64,000 nucleotides of DNA from Lichenicola cladoniae (GCF_013201075.1 NZ_CP053708.1:4159501-4223500); one strand, 5' to 3'. Positions 16,958 through 26,115 are shown, counted from the first letter of the stretch. Made by a program: numbers and translations. Notes: generated by a model not told the origin, from the letters alone.

Positions 16958-17992
16958 ATGAAGAGAGATGGCCGAACTTTTGATCATGGGACGCTGGAAG
17001 CCATACGGCTGATGGCAGTTGAACGCGTTCGCGACGGTGAACGGCCGTCCTCTGTCGTAGCGTCGTATGGCTTCTGCCGGACCACGATCTACAAATGGCT
17101 CAGAGCAGCGTCAACGCCTGAACTGGGAGATGAGGCGCTGCATTCGACAAAGTCTCTGGGCCCGCCGCGCAGTCTGACGCCAAGTCAGGAGCAGCAGGTG
17201 TTCCTTTGGGTCAATGGGAAAGATCCTCGTCAGTATGGTCTGGATTTCGGTCTTTGGACGCGCTCCATGATCTCCGCTTTGATCGAGGAGAAGTTCGGCA
17301 TCAAAATTGGCTTGACGGCAGTCGGCACCCTACTGGCGAGGCTGGAGCTCACGCCGCAGAAGCCGTTGCAGAGGGCTTATCAACGCGACCCTGAAGCCAT
17401 CCAGACGTGGCAGCGTGATACGTTTCCTTCTATTGCCAGTAGAGCAAAAAGCGAGGGCGGCGAGATCTACTTCTGGGACGAATCGGGGTTCCGTGCCGAT
17501 ACGGTGCATGGGAAGACCTGGGGCAAGAAGGGACAAACACCGGTTGTCGAGCGCCCGGGTCAACGGCAGTCGATCAGCGCGGCATCAGCCGTCAACGCTC
17601 GCGGTGCGTTCTGGTATTGCACCTACCAGGGCGGCCTCAACGCGGAGCTGTTTATCGTCCTACTGAAGATGATGATGCGTAACCGCCGCAAGCCCGTTCA
17701 TCTCGTAGTCGATGGTCTTCCAGCCCACAAGACAAAGCTCGTGAACGCCTACATCCAATCAACCAACGGGATGCTGACGCTTCACTTTCTTCCCGGCTAC
17801 GCTCCCGATCTTAACCCGGACGAGCTCGTGTGGAGCCACATCAAGCGTACCGGTGTAGCCAGAACACCATTGCGGAAGGGCGATAGCTTGGGCGAGAAGA
17901 TCGAGGGTCAGCTTGCCAAACTCAAACGTATGCCCAAGCTGGTGCGCTCATTCTTCAGAGTGGAAAGTGTAGCTTATATCACCGACTGCTGA
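16958..17992 (+). CDS. IS630 family transposase
   Basis: A 344-residue DDE transposase that cuts and joins the element ends at TA targets. The N-terminal helix-turn-helix region (VVASYGFCRTTIYKWLRA, residues about 34-51) should bind the terminal repeats. The catalytic triad is D174 in FWDESGFR, D252 in LVVDGLPAHK and E289 in YAPDLNPDELVW, all present at the usual IS630 positions. The start at 16958 is preferred; an in-frame start at 16943 would add five residues. It is a single frame, unlike IS630 members that need a frameshift. Confidence 0.92.
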   Translation: MKRDGRTFDHGTLEAIRLMAVERVRDGERPSSVVASYGFCRTTIYKWLRAASTPELGDEALHSTKSLGPPRSLTPSQEQQVFLWVNGKDPRQYGLDFGLWTRSMISALIEEKFGIKIGLTAVGTLLARLELTPQKPLQRAYQRDPEAIQTWQRDTFPSIASRAKSEGGEIYFWDESGFRADTVHGKTWGKKGQTPVVERPGQRQSISAASAVNARGAFWYCTYQGGLNAELFIVLLKMMMRNRRKPVHLVVDGLPAHKTKLVNAYIQSTNGMLTLHFLPGYAPDLNPDELVWSHIKRTGVARTPLRKGDSLGEKIEGQLAKLKRMPKLVRSFFRVESVAYITDC

Positions 17993-17993
17993 G
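17968..17993 (-). repeat. IS630 right terminal inverted repeat
   Basis: The reverse complement begins CTCAGCAGTCGGTGATATAA and matches the left repeat at 22 of 26 positions. It contains the transposase stop codon and is followed by the TA target copy. Confidence 0.9.
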
Positions 17994-18176
17994 TAATGCA
18001 AGAGCTAGCTGGGCCAAGCTTGGGCATGTGCTGCCGTGAAGCGGCTTAATAGACGACCAATATACTCATGTTCACGGGCCAACCTGTAAACATGCGTATA
18101 TTATTAATAGCATCCAGAGGCCAGCAAGCCGCTCAAGAGGTGAGTCATCTGCAGGCCAAGCGTATGGAGATAAAGA

Positions 18177-19249
18177 ATGCAGCCTATTAACTCAACAGAT
18201 TCCACGACCGCACTTCTAATTCCATGCCCCCCGGACAAGTTCGGGGAATTCATCGCTGGACTGCTTGGGAAGCCTCATGTTTTGTCCAAAGAGTTTCAAG
18301 GCCACTTCGAAATCGGTGTTGATGAAGTCTTAGAGTTTCACCATTTGATCGAGCAGCGAATTGCTGACCAAAATTTTGCTAGTCTGATCGAATGCGTGCT
18401 GACGACTACTTACGCTGACCGGTCTTCAGTCGAAGTGCGATCGATTGACCAGTTCCGCGCCTACGCAGAAACTCGTTCGCTGATACCTGTTCATATTGCT
18501 ATTACGTGGATTTACCTTTTTAGTTTCACGGGAAGACAGTTCCCGAAAAACAGCAGATAGATGTAGGAATCTCTACCTCATTTGATAATTTACCAGAGCC
18601 TGAAGCGGCCGAAGCATATCTCGCACGCTCGTACCGTAACATACGGCTAAAGCTGGGAGATCAAACGGGACTCGTGACCATACGGATAAGTCATACTAGC
18701 CGGTCCTGGGGGCTTGATATTCTCAATCTCTTAAGCACATGCACAGAAAAGGTTCTGCAAAATGATAGCAAGACCATACGCGGTCTTATAAGATACTATG
18801 GCGCAAGAATTGGGGTTTTGAGCTTCGTACCGAGCTTCACGGTGTTTTTAACCGTAGGAGTTTCTGTTTTAAACAACCTTCAGAAACCATTGATTTCCCA
18901 ATATCAGAGTCTTCACAGCGGACAGACTGTTGATGAAGCTGACATACGAGCACGGGTAGATTTCATATTTAATAGCTTAAATACCCTACATTCAACAATC
19001 TTATCCACCGCAACTATTCTTTACGTCATCTTGTCTATCATCCTTTCCATTCTTACATCCGTTGGGATTGCCAGCCTAACTGATATCAAAACTCCGAGCT
19101 TCATTCTTTTTACGGACAAGGCCAAGATTGCACGCGACAATAAACAAAAGAGTCTGAAACTTGACACGATTGTTTTTTTCGCGACCTTCGCAGTCAATGT
19201 TGTTGCTGGTGTTATTGCCGGTGTCATTTTCGCCAGATTTTGGTCCTAG
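18177..19249 (+). pseudogene. Membrane protein of unknown function, split by a frameshift
   Basis: Two consecutive reading frames look like one gene. The first (18177-18560, starting MQPINSTDST, with GGAGA upstream) ends shortly after WIYLFSFTG. The second frame opens after a stop at 18521 and runs HGKTVPEKQQIDVGIS through LARSYRNIRLKLGDQTG and on to 19249, so a one-base shift between 18524 and 18558 joins them. The joined product would be about 355 residues, soluble at the N-terminus, with three predicted transmembrane helices in the last 150 residues. No family is recognised. There is no convincing slippery site, so decay or a sequence error is more likely than programmed frameshifting. Confidence 0.6.
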
Positions 19250-19338
19250 CGTGTTTAGGTAATCTTACCTGGATTCGCCGAGAAGGCGGTAGACGTTGAT
19301 AATCCTAGGTTTGGCGGCGGCATAGGGAGCAACGCTGA

Positions 19339-19887
19339 TTAAGCCCGCGCCAGTAGGTTCCGAACTGCCGTAGCGGTCCAGGCACCGCCGCGTGCGGTCA
19401 TAATGCCTGTGACTGTTAGATCAGCCGCAATGGCACGTAGCGGCAGGGCGCGCCCGCGCACCTCTATAACGATGGGAAGCAGGCTGGCAGCGAACGCATC
19501 GGCCTTTCTGACCGGCGCATCCTGACCCATAGCCATAACCTCTGCCCTCATCGGCGGAACTTCACCCTTCCTGCGACCGACATACACGCCCCTAGCCTTC
19601 ACCGCTGCCAGGGCGGCTTTCGTGCGTGCGCTGATCGCCTCGCGCTCGTGCTGCGCAACCAGAGCCATGATGCCGATAATGAAGCTGTTGGCGTTCGGCA
19701 TGTCGCAAGCCACGAAGGCTATGCCGGTATCCCGCAAGGTCATCAGGAAGGCGCCGTTGCGGCTCAACCGGTCCAGCTTGGCGATAAGCCGGGTCGCGCC
19801 GGTCAGCTTGGCTAAGGCCATGACGAACAACGCACATTCCACTGTATTATTTGTCAGGCCAACTTTTCCATTCCGCCCGGCATCCAA
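19339..19887 (-). pseudogene. Serine recombinase (resolvase/invertase family), N-terminus missing
   Basis: Residues from LAKLTGATRLIAKLDRLSRN through FVACDMPNANSFIIGIMALV and AQHEREAISARTKAALAAVK match the middle and E-helix of the resolvase catalytic domain. The C-terminal GGAWTATAVRNLL is the recombinase helix-turn-helix. The N-terminal strand carrying the nucleophilic serine and the usual YxRVS motif is absent, and the first residues do not align. The product should be catalytically dead. It is probably a remnant of another integrated element within the island. Confidence 0.75.
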
Positions 19888-20368
19888 CGGGATGCTGTGT
19901 TCTGATCCATGCCGGGCCGAACGCCGCCGTCAGTACAGCAAGGATGAATATGCCAAGGCAAAGGCACGATCCAGTGCCAAACGCGCCGCCTTTTTCGCGC
20001 TTTCTGCCGCTGGCCTTGCCACCATCGACCTGCACATAACGCCGCCGAGTGACGCGGGCCGATAGCGAGCTATGCGTCTAGGACGCGACTAGGCTAACCA
20101 TGCCATGCAATCCGCGCATACCGCCGCTTGCCGATTCCGGCCCGGCCCGGCCTTGCTGGCGGTTGATCTAGCCAACCCCTAGCTGTCGCCCGCGTCTGTC
20201 TCGAACCGCCGCCAAGACCGCCTATGCTTGGTTTCTGGCAGCGTCCGATGGCCACCGCCGCCCTTCTTTCGGGAGTTCCTAAGCCTTATGCTCTCGCCTT
20301 CTGCGCTAAGCATCAGGCACCCTAATGTTGCAAAGGCTAGATCAAAAAGGGATGACCTTGAACTAATT
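19888..20368. other. Gene-free stretch within the island
   Basis: About 480 nt with short open frames on both strands but no frame with a supported start or recognisable product. It may contain the eroded upstream part of the recombinase gene or the edge of a second inserted fragment. Confidence 0.4.
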
Positions 20369-20839
20369 TTAGGGAAGCAGTCCCAGCTTGTTTCGAAACC
20401 GGTCCAACATGATCCTGTATTTTAACGAGCGTCCAACTGGAGTTTCATCAACATGAACGTGAGACTCAATGCACAAAAACAGGACGCAGTCTGTAAACTG
20501 CATGAGGTAAAGCAGCGCTTTCGATCTTGGAGATGAAAGATGGAGGTGCATGACGCCATGACGGCTGAGTAGGATGTCTGCCCTTGTGCTCGCCCGATAG
20601 TACCGATCGAGGGCACGGCCAGCAAGAATACGTGTTCGAATGTCATCTACAGCAAGCAGATCAGCGTCTGACGCATGGTTTGTGATGTTGTGCTTCAGCA
20701 TATCGTCAAAGTAGACCCGTTTAGATCGTGCCTGGACGTAAGCTAAATGAAGAACCGCCCCAGGATCGGGAAGGCCCTTTGTTGTAACCTGATTAATGGG
20801 TGCTGCTGGATTAGGATCGCAGCCTTCTAAATCAGCCAC
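20369..20839 (-). CDS. Unknown protein with paired His motifs, second gene of a coupled pair
   Basis: A 156-residue protein from a GTG at 20839, chosen because AGGA lies a few nt upstream and the GTG overlaps the end of the preceding gene by 8 nt. The second half has alternating hydrophobic strands and two His-rich strands, VMHLHLSS (H98, H100) and CIESHVHVDE (H127, H129), which could bind a metal. The C-terminus is basic. No family is recognised. Coupling to a small basic partner and location in an island resemble the layout of toxin-antitoxin or phage-defence pairs, but no catalytic motif proves this. Confidence 0.55.
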   Translation of the reverse strand: MADLEGCDPNPAAPINQVTTKGLPDPGAVLHLAYVQARSKRVYFDDMLKHNITNHASDADLLAVDDIRTRILAGRALDRYYRASTRADILLSRHGVMHLHLSSPRSKALLYLMQFTDCVLFLCIESHVHVDETPVGRSLKYRIMLDRFRNKLGLLP

Positions 20840-21101
20840 GCTTTCCTTGCCTGAGCATAGAGACGAACTCAAATGAACTCATCTCCGATGCATCGACCCA
20901 CTTAGCCCGGCGTGCAACAGCATTCTTTGAAATAAGAAGGATCTTTTTCCCAACGAGGGTGTGCGTTCGGCCCCGCGTCTGTCTTGAGACGTTGGACGGA
21001 GTTACCTTCTTTTCTAACTGGCGACGGACAGGAGGTTGCTCCGTGCGACTACCCTGGGAAGGGCTCTCGCAGACGTGGTAGTAGTTCATAATGTGTCCCA
21101 T
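20832..21101 (-). CDS. Small basic unknown protein, first gene of a coupled pair
   Basis: An 89-residue Arg/Lys/Ser-rich protein (an alternative start at 21089 gives 85 residues). The middle contains RRQLEKKVTPSNVSRQTRGR and then KKILLISKNAVARRAKWVDA; the C-terminus is EFVSMLRQGKRG. No domain is recognised; the basic character would suit nucleic-acid binding. Its stop overlaps the GTG start of the next gene by 8 nt, so the pair should be translated together. Confidence 0.45.
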   Translation of the reverse strand: MGHIMNYYHVCESPSQGSRTEQPPVRRQLEKKVTPSNVSRQTRGRTHTLVGKKILLISKNAVARRAKWVDASEMSSFEFVSMLRQGKRG

Positions 21102-21681
21102 GCACCAGATATGGTGTTACGGTCACGAGCAACAATCGCAACGCTCGTAAGCTAACGCGACACATGTAAGAAAAGCTATCACCAATGGTAGCAGTGATAA
21201 GCTCACCATATCAATTGGTTGCGTAGACTATCAACAGCTTAGCCAATGTATCAATAATAGCGCGTTCCGTTATAAATTCGTTAATCTCGTGATGTGCAAT
21301 GAGGTGACTATCAGATGTACCGCTGGCTGCTGATCATTGGTTCACACCTGCTGCCTTTGAAGGCGGCACGCTGAAAGCTCTTGCACCGTCCCTGTAGCAC
21401 ATCCATTGCCAGTTAATCCGCCGCTTTTTTATCGGTTGCGGCCTGCTACAACATGCCGAGGATTCGGTAAGTGATGCTCGCCTGGCGTTCCGGTAGCTGC
21501 TTATCAACCGAGCTTGTGAGACGGCAGCACCGGCAGAAGGCACACTGCAAACGTGCAAGCGAACCGCACGCGCACAGTCTTTATAAATTTTCGTTGTAAA
21601 AGGCAGCTTCCGCCAGTTTGTGCCTGGCTTTGTGCCTAGCAGCCGCAATGACACTGTAACTTATTGATATTATTGACGTAG
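21102..21681. other. AT-rich gene-free stretch at the tRNA border of the island
   Basis: About 580 nt between the coupled pair and the tRNA 3' end. It should hold the promoter of the pair and the right attachment-site region. One 106-codon frame on the minus strand (21334-21654) is open but has unconvincing composition and no supported start. No clear repeat of the tRNA sequence is seen. Confidence 0.4.
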
Positions 21682-21758
21682 TGGCGGACCCGAAAGGATT
21701 CGAACCTTCGGCCTTCGCCTTCGGAGGGCGACGCTCTATCCAGCTGAGCTACGGGTCC
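21682..21758 (-). tRNA. tRNA-Arg (anticodon CCG)
   Basis: A 77-nt cloverleaf with the 3' CCA encoded. The acceptor stem pairs GGACCCG with CGGGTCC. The D-arm contains AGCTGGATA, the anticodon stem is TCGCC/GGCGA with loop CTCCGAA (anticodon CCG, reading CGG), and the T-arm has GGTTCGAAT. Its 3' end faces the genomic island, making it the probable integration target. Confidence 0.95.
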
Positions 21759-21816
21759 CGCGCAGGCTGCATAGCCTGAAGCGCTGCCGAATGCCAGTCC
21801 GAAACCGGGACCCCAG

Positions 21817-22953
21817 TCAGGGCGTCCCTGCACCCGCCAGCCCGTCCAAATTGCCGGGGAGATAGGCCGGGACCGCCCCCGCCCAGCCCTGGCCGGCCAC
21901 CCAGCCGGCGGCCGCGATGTCGCCGCCGGACGGCAGCGGCAGGTCGGGGGTCATGATCCAGGACACGACATCGTCGATCACCGCCATCCGGGTCAGGTCG
22001 CGCATCAACAAATGATAGCCGGCGGGATAGACGCTTCGGCGCACGTCCGGCGGCAGCATCGTCCAGGTGGCGGCCATCGAACGGGCCGGCACCAGCTGGT
22101 CACGCCCGCCATAGGCGATCAACACACGGCCCCGCATTCGCGACGCGGCGTCCTGCGCCCGGCTCATCAAATTCACCAGGCCGCGCAGCGTCGCGGTCCG
22201 GGTGGTCCGCACCGTCAGCGGGTCGTAGGCCAGCCGGTACAGGGCGGCCCGGTTGTCGCTGGCCATGATCTTCAGCGGCAGCTCCCGCCCGGTCAGCTCC
22301 CAGTCGGGCGCCAGGGTCGCGGCGGCCCACAGCGAGGCCGTCATGACCGGGTTCATCTGGTTGCGGCTCCACACCGCCGGCGCCAGCAGGATCGTGCCGG
22401 CGACCGGCGGCGCGTCCGGTCGGGCGGCCAGGCACATCAGCACGGCACCGCCCATGCTCTCGCCCATCAGGTAGAGCGGCACGCCCGGATGCCGTGCCGC
22501 CACCAGCCGGGTAAGTTCGGCCGCATCCGACACCAGCCGGCCGGTGCCGGGCCAGTGGCCACGCATCGGCGCCGCCCCGAACCCACGCTGGTCCGGCGCA
22601 TAGACGGTGATCCCGCGTGCCGCCAGCACCGGCGCCGGCAACTCCCAGGCGTCGCGGCTGTCGTTGAAGCCGTGCAGCGCCAGGATGATGGCCCTGGGCG
22701 CGCCCATGCCGGTCGCCGGCCAGACCCGGGCAGGCAGACGGGCCCCGTCCGACAGGGTGAACACCATATCGGCCGGCACCAGCCTGCGATCGGCTTCATG
22801 CGCGCCAGGCGGACGGTGCGCTGGCGCGTCCAGCCGGAGTGGTACCGCCGCGGTGCAGCCGCCGAGCCAGGCCAGCATTGCCGAACCCAGCATCGCCCGG
22901 CGACGGATCGCGCGGATCAGGGGGCGTGGACCGGCAGAGGTTTCAAAGCGCAC
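21817..22953 (-). CDS. Alpha/beta hydrolase lipoprotein (monoacylglycerol-lipase-like)
   Basis: A 378-residue predicted serine hydrolase. The N-terminus has a basic segment (RAIRRR), a hydrophobic stretch and a lipobox LGGC with C33, so it is probably lipid-anchored outside the inner membrane. The hydrolase part shows the oxyanion LALHGFND, the nucleophile S166 in MGESMGG, a likely acid in YGGRDQLVP and a likely base His in YPAGYHLLM. This is the pattern of lysophospholipase/monoacylglycerol lipase proteins. The last about 45 residues after the core are Gly/Ala/Pro-rich. It is divergent from the zf-CHCC gene with 52 nt between starts. Confidence 0.85.
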   Translation of the reverse strand: MRFETSAGPRPLIRAIRRRAMLGSAMLAWLGGCTAAVPLRLDAPAHRPPGAHEADRRLVPADMVFTLSDGARLPARVWPATGMGAPRAIILALHGFNDSRDAWELPAPVLAARGITVYAPDQRGFGAAPMRGHWPGTGRLVSDAAELTRLVAARHPGVPLYLMGESMGGAVLMCLAARPDAPPVAGTILLAPAVWSRNQMNPVMTASLWAAATLAPDWELTGRELPLKIMASDNRAALYRLAYDPLTVRTTRTATLRGLVNLMSRAQDAASRMRGRVLIAYGGRDQLVPARSMAATWTMLPPDVRRSVYPAGYHLLMRDLTRMAVIDDVVSWIMTPDLPLPSGGDIAAAGWVAGQGWAGAVPAYLPGNLDGLAGAGTP

Positions 22954-23005
22954 CCGTCCTGCGTATCATCGCGATATTCCCCAGGCCAAACTTCGAGGCG
23001 ACACG

Positions 23006-23227
23006 ATGCCGTTCGGCGCAGCCACTCCTACCCCGCAACTCGGGCCCGCCGCTATCGAGACCATCGTCGTCAGCAGCCGCGTGCTCGCCTGCGACGGCGA
23101 CGCCGGTCCGCTCGGCCATCCGCGCGTCTGGTTGCGCATCGTCGAGCGCCAGACCTTCTGTCCCTATTGCTCGCGTGTGTACGTGCTAGCGGCGGGCGCC
23201 GGCGAAGGCGACGATGCCGGGCATTGA
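23006..23227 (+). CDS. zf-CHCC zinc-finger protein (NDUFS6-like)
   Basis: A 73-residue protein with the zf-CHCC pattern: VLACDGDAGPLGHPRVWLRI followed by CPYCSRVYVL. The Cys, His and CxxC ligands match the family that includes the mitochondrial complex I subunit NDUFS6. In alphaproteobacteria it is a common small protein and may assist complex I or iron-sulfur assembly. GAGG lies about 8 nt upstream of the ATG. polA follows 2 nt after its stop, so the two are probably co-transcribed. Confidence 0.82.
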   Translation: MPFGAATPTPQLGPAAIETIVVSSRVLACDGDAGPLGHPRVWLRIVERQTFCPYCSRVYVLAAGAGEGDDAGH

Positions 23228-23229
23228 CC

Positions 23230-26115
23230 GTGCCGCCAGACCACCCGTCCCCTGACCTGCTCACGCCGGATACGCCGCTGAGCGATCCCGACGATCCGGT
23301 CGCCGGGTCCGGCCCGGTCGACACCGACGCTCCCTGGGCCGGCATCCACCTGGTGCTGGTGGACGGTTCCGGCTTCATCTTCCGCGCATTCCACGCCCTG
23401 CCGCCGATGAACCGGTCGGACGGCACGCCGGTGAATGCGGTGTACGGCTTCACCAACATGGTAGCGCGGTTCCTGCGCGACCATGTCGGCACCCATCTCG
23501 CGGTCATCTTCGATGCCGGGCGCCTCACCTTCCGCAACGAGATGTACGACCAGTACAAGGCGCAGCGGCCCGATCCGCCGCCGGAGCTGATCCCGCAATT
23601 CGCCCTGGTGCGCGAAGCGACGGCGGCGTTCGGCATCCCGTCGATCGAGCTTGCCGGGTGGGAAGCCGACGACCTGATCGCCGCCTACGCCTGCAAGGTG
23701 GCGGCAGGCGGCGGGCGCTGCACCATCGTCTCGTCGGACAAGGACCTGATGCAGCTGATCCGGCCGGGCATCGACATGCTCGACCCGATCAAGCAGAAGC
23801 CGATCGGCGAGGACGAGGTGCGCGAGCGCTTCGGCGTCGGCCCGGACAAGGTGATCGAGGTCCAGGCGCTGATGGGCGACAGCGTCGACAACGTGCCCGG
23901 CGTACCCGGGATCGGGCCGAAGATCGCCAGCACGCTGGTGCTGGAATACGGCGATCTCGACGGCATCTATCGCGCCATCCCGACCATGAAGCCGTCCAAG
24001 CGCCGCGATGCGCTGGTGGCGCACGAGGCCGCCGCCCGCCTGTCGCGCGAGCTGGTGATCCTGCGCCACGATGCACCGCTGCCGCTGCCGATCGAGCAGC
24101 TCGCCTTCACCGCGCCGGACAGTATCCGCCTCGGCACCTGGCTCGGGGAGATGGGCTTCAAGTCGATCGCCCAGCGCCTGTCGATCGAGGCATTGTCGCC
24201 GGCACCCAGGCCGCGGCCGGCCCCCGTCGCACCCGCCGGCGCCGAACCGACCGCCGACGAGTTGATCCCGCGTCACGATGCGCCGTTCAGCGACTACGAC
24301 ACCGTCACCGATCTGACCGTACTGGCCGGCTGGGTCGCCGAGGCCCGTGCGGCCGGCTTGTGCGCGGTCGATACCGAGACGAACGGGCTGGACCCGCTGC
24401 GGGCCGACATGGTCGGCTTCTCGCTGGCGACGAAACCGGGACGCGCCTGCTACGTGCCGCTGCTGCACGAGGGCGATCTCGAGCATCCGGTCGGGCAGCA
24501 GCTCGATACCGCCGCCGCGATGGCGGTGATGGCGCCGCTGCTGACCGATCCCGGCGTGCTCAAGATCTTCCAGAACGCCAAGTTCGACATACTGGTGCTG
24601 GAACGGGCCGCCAGGGGCATCATCACCGGGCCGATCACGCCGATCGACGACACCATGCTGATCTCCTACGCGCAGGCCGCCGGCGCGCACGGGCATGGCA
24701 TGGACGAGCTCGCCTCGCGCTTCCTCGGTCACACCCCGATCACCTACGACCAGGCTACCGGGACCGGGCGCAACCGCATTCCATTCGCGCGGGTAAACCT
24801 GAAATCGGCTACCGACTATGCCGCCGAGGATGCGGACGTCACGTTGCGGCTCTGGCACATCCTGCATCCGCAGCTGCGCACCAACCAGTCGCTGTCGCTG
24901 TACGAGCAGATGGAGCGTCCGCTGATCCGGGTGCTGGCGACCATGGAGGCCGCCGGCATCAAGGTCGACGAGGTCGAGCTCAGGCGCATGTCGGCGGATT
25001 TCGCCGCCCGCATGGCGGTGATGGAAACCGACATCCACGCGATGGCCGGCCGCAGCTTCAATCTCGGCTCGCCCAAGCAGCTCGGCGAGATCCTGTTCGA
25101 CGAGATGAAGCTCCCGGGTGGCAAGCGCATGAAGACCGGCGCCTGGGGAACGGACTCCGCCGCCCTGCAGGCTCTCGCCGAGCAGGGCAGCGACCTGCCG
25201 GCCCGCATCCTGGAATGGCGCCAGCTCGCCAAGCTGAAATCGACCTATGCCGACGCGCTGGTGACGCAGATCAACCCGGAGACCAAGCGGGTCCATACCT
25301 CGTTCCAGATGGCGATCACCTCGACCGGCCGGCTGTCGTCGAACGAGCCCAACCTGCAGAACATCCCGATCCGTACCGAGGAAGGCGGCCGCATCCGGCG
25401 CGCGTTCGTGGCAGCGCCCGGCCACGTGCTGGTCTCCGCCGACTACTCGCAGATCGAGCTGCGGCTTCTGGCGCATGTCGCCAACATCCCGGCGCTGCGC
25501 GAGGCGTTCGCGGAAGGCCAGGACATCCATGCCCGCACCGCGTCCGAGGTGTTCAACGTTCCGATGGAAGGCATGGACCCGCTGACAAGGCGGCGCGCCA
25601 AGGCGATCAATTTCGGCATCATCTACGGTATTTCCGCGTTCGGGCTGGCACGCCAGCTGGCGATCTCGCCGGGTGAGGCGCGCACCTACATCGACGCCTA
25701 TTTCGCGCGCTATCCGGGCATACGCGACTATATGGAGTCCACCCGCGACGAGGCCCGCGCCAACGGCTACGTGTTGACCCCGTTCGGACGGCGCTGCTGG
25801 GTCCAGGGCATCGCGGACAAGAACCCGGCGCGGCGCGGCTACGCCGAACGTCAGGCCAGCAACGCGCCGCTGCAGGGCGGGGCCGCCGACATCATCAAGC
25901 GCGCCATGGTGCGGCTGCCGGCGATCATGAACCGGGACGGTATCCAGGCGCGGATGCTGCTGCAGGTGCATGACGAGTTGTTGTTCGAGGCGCCGGAAGC
26001 CGAGGCGGATGCGCTCGCGGCAATGGTCCGCACCGTGATGGAGGGCGCTGCCACCCTCTCGGTGCCGCTGGTGGTCGAGACCGGGATCGGCCGTAGCTGG
26101 GCGGAGGCGCATTGA
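23230..26115 (+). CDS. polA: DNA polymerase I
   Basis: A 961-residue enzyme that removes RNA primers and fills gaps in lagging-strand synthesis and repair. It has all three domains: a 5'-3' exonuclease at about residues 38-310 (VLVDGSGFIFRAFHAL, GWEADDLIA, SVDNVPGVPGIGPK), a 3'-5' exonuclease at about 370-550 with the intact DxE motif (VDTETNGLDP, near 380), and the polymerase (SADYSQIELRLLAHV near 737, VHDELLFEAP near 912). The GTG start at 23230 gives a short Pro/Asp-rich N-terminal extension of about 37 residues. The frame is open far upstream, but that region belongs to the antisense hydrolase gene. Its stop overlaps the Sco gene by 4 nt. Confidence 0.96.
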   Translation: MPPDHPSPDLLTPDTPLSDPDDPVAGSGPVDTDAPWAGIHLVLVDGSGFIFRAFHALPPMNRSDGTPVNAVYGFTNMVARFLRDHVGTHLAVIFDAGRLTFRNEMYDQYKAQRPDPPPELIPQFALVREATAAFGIPSIELAGWEADDLIAAYACKVAAGGGRCTIVSSDKDLMQLIRPGIDMLDPIKQKPIGEDEVRERFGVGPDKVIEVQALMGDSVDNVPGVPGIGPKIASTLVLEYGDLDGIYRAIPTMKPSKRRDALVAHEAAARLSRELVILRHDAPLPLPIEQLAFTAPDSIRLGTWLGEMGFKSIAQRLSIEALSPAPRPRPAPVAPAGAEPTADELIPRHDAPFSDYDTVTDLTVLAGWVAEARAAGLCAVDTETNGLDPLRADMVGFSLATKPGRACYVPLLHEGDLEHPVGQQLDTAAAMAVMAPLLTDPGVLKIFQNAKFDILVLERAARGIITGPITPIDDTMLISYAQAAGAHGHGMDELASRFLGHTPITYDQATGTGRNRIPFARVNLKSATDYAAEDADVTLRLWHILHPQLRTNQSLSLYEQMERPLIRVLATMEAAGIKVDEVELRRMSADFAARMAVMETDIHAMAGRSFNLGSPKQLGEILFDEMKLPGGKRMKTGAWGTDSAALQALAEQGSDLPARILEWRQLAKLKSTYADALVTQINPETKRVHTSFQMAITSTGRLSSNEPNLQNIPIRTEEGGRIRRAFVAAPGHVLVSADYSQIELRLLAHVANIPALREAFAEGQDIHARTASEVFNVPMEGMDPLTRRRAKAINFGIIYGISAFGLARQLAISPGEARTYIDAYFARYPGIRDYMESTRDEARANGYVLTPFGRRCWVQGIADKNPARRGYAERQASNAPLQGGAADIIKRAMVRLPAIMNRDGIQARMLLQVHDELLFEAPEAEADALAAMVRTVMEGAATLSVPLVVETGIGRSWAEAH

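Larger units (their letters stand above)
16893..17993 (+). mobile_element. IS630-family insertion sequence (1101 bp)
   Basis: The element is bounded by 26-bp terminal inverted repeats (16893-16918 and 17968-17993) matching at 22 of 26 positions. It is flanked on both sides by the dinucleotide TA (16891-16892 and 17994-17995), the target duplication of IS630/Tc1 elements. It carries one uninterrupted transposase gene whose stop codon lies inside the right repeat. It is inserted in the 3' end of the integrase. With intact ends and reading frame it may be mobile. Confidence 0.92.
16164..21681. mobile_element. Decayed genomic island next to tRNA-Arg(CCG)
   Basis: A stretch of about 5.5 kb between the pox-like gene and the 3' end of a tRNA-Arg gene. 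It contains a broken tyrosine integrase, an IS630 copy, a truncated serine recombinase, a frameshifted membrane protein and two coupled unknown genes. It is visibly richer in A and T than its neighbours. The tRNA 3' end faces the island, as expected for integration into a tRNA gene. I could not find a second copy of the tRNA 3' end at the left edge, so the borders are approximate. Confidence 0.65.

Noticed and set aside
18521-18560. Programmed ribosomal frameshift in the membrane-protein gene
   Set aside because: No X XXY YYZ slippery heptamer or following strong stem is seen; simple decay explains it better.
21334-21654. A 106-codon frame next to the tRNA 3' end
   Set aside because: No ribosome-binding site, Ser/Arg/Cys-rich composition, no recognisable motif; kept only as part of the island border region.
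23164-26112. A 982-codon open frame antisense to polA
   Set aside because: Same cause: shadow of a real high-GC gene, with His/Arg/Gly/Gln-rich translation and no ribosome-binding site.
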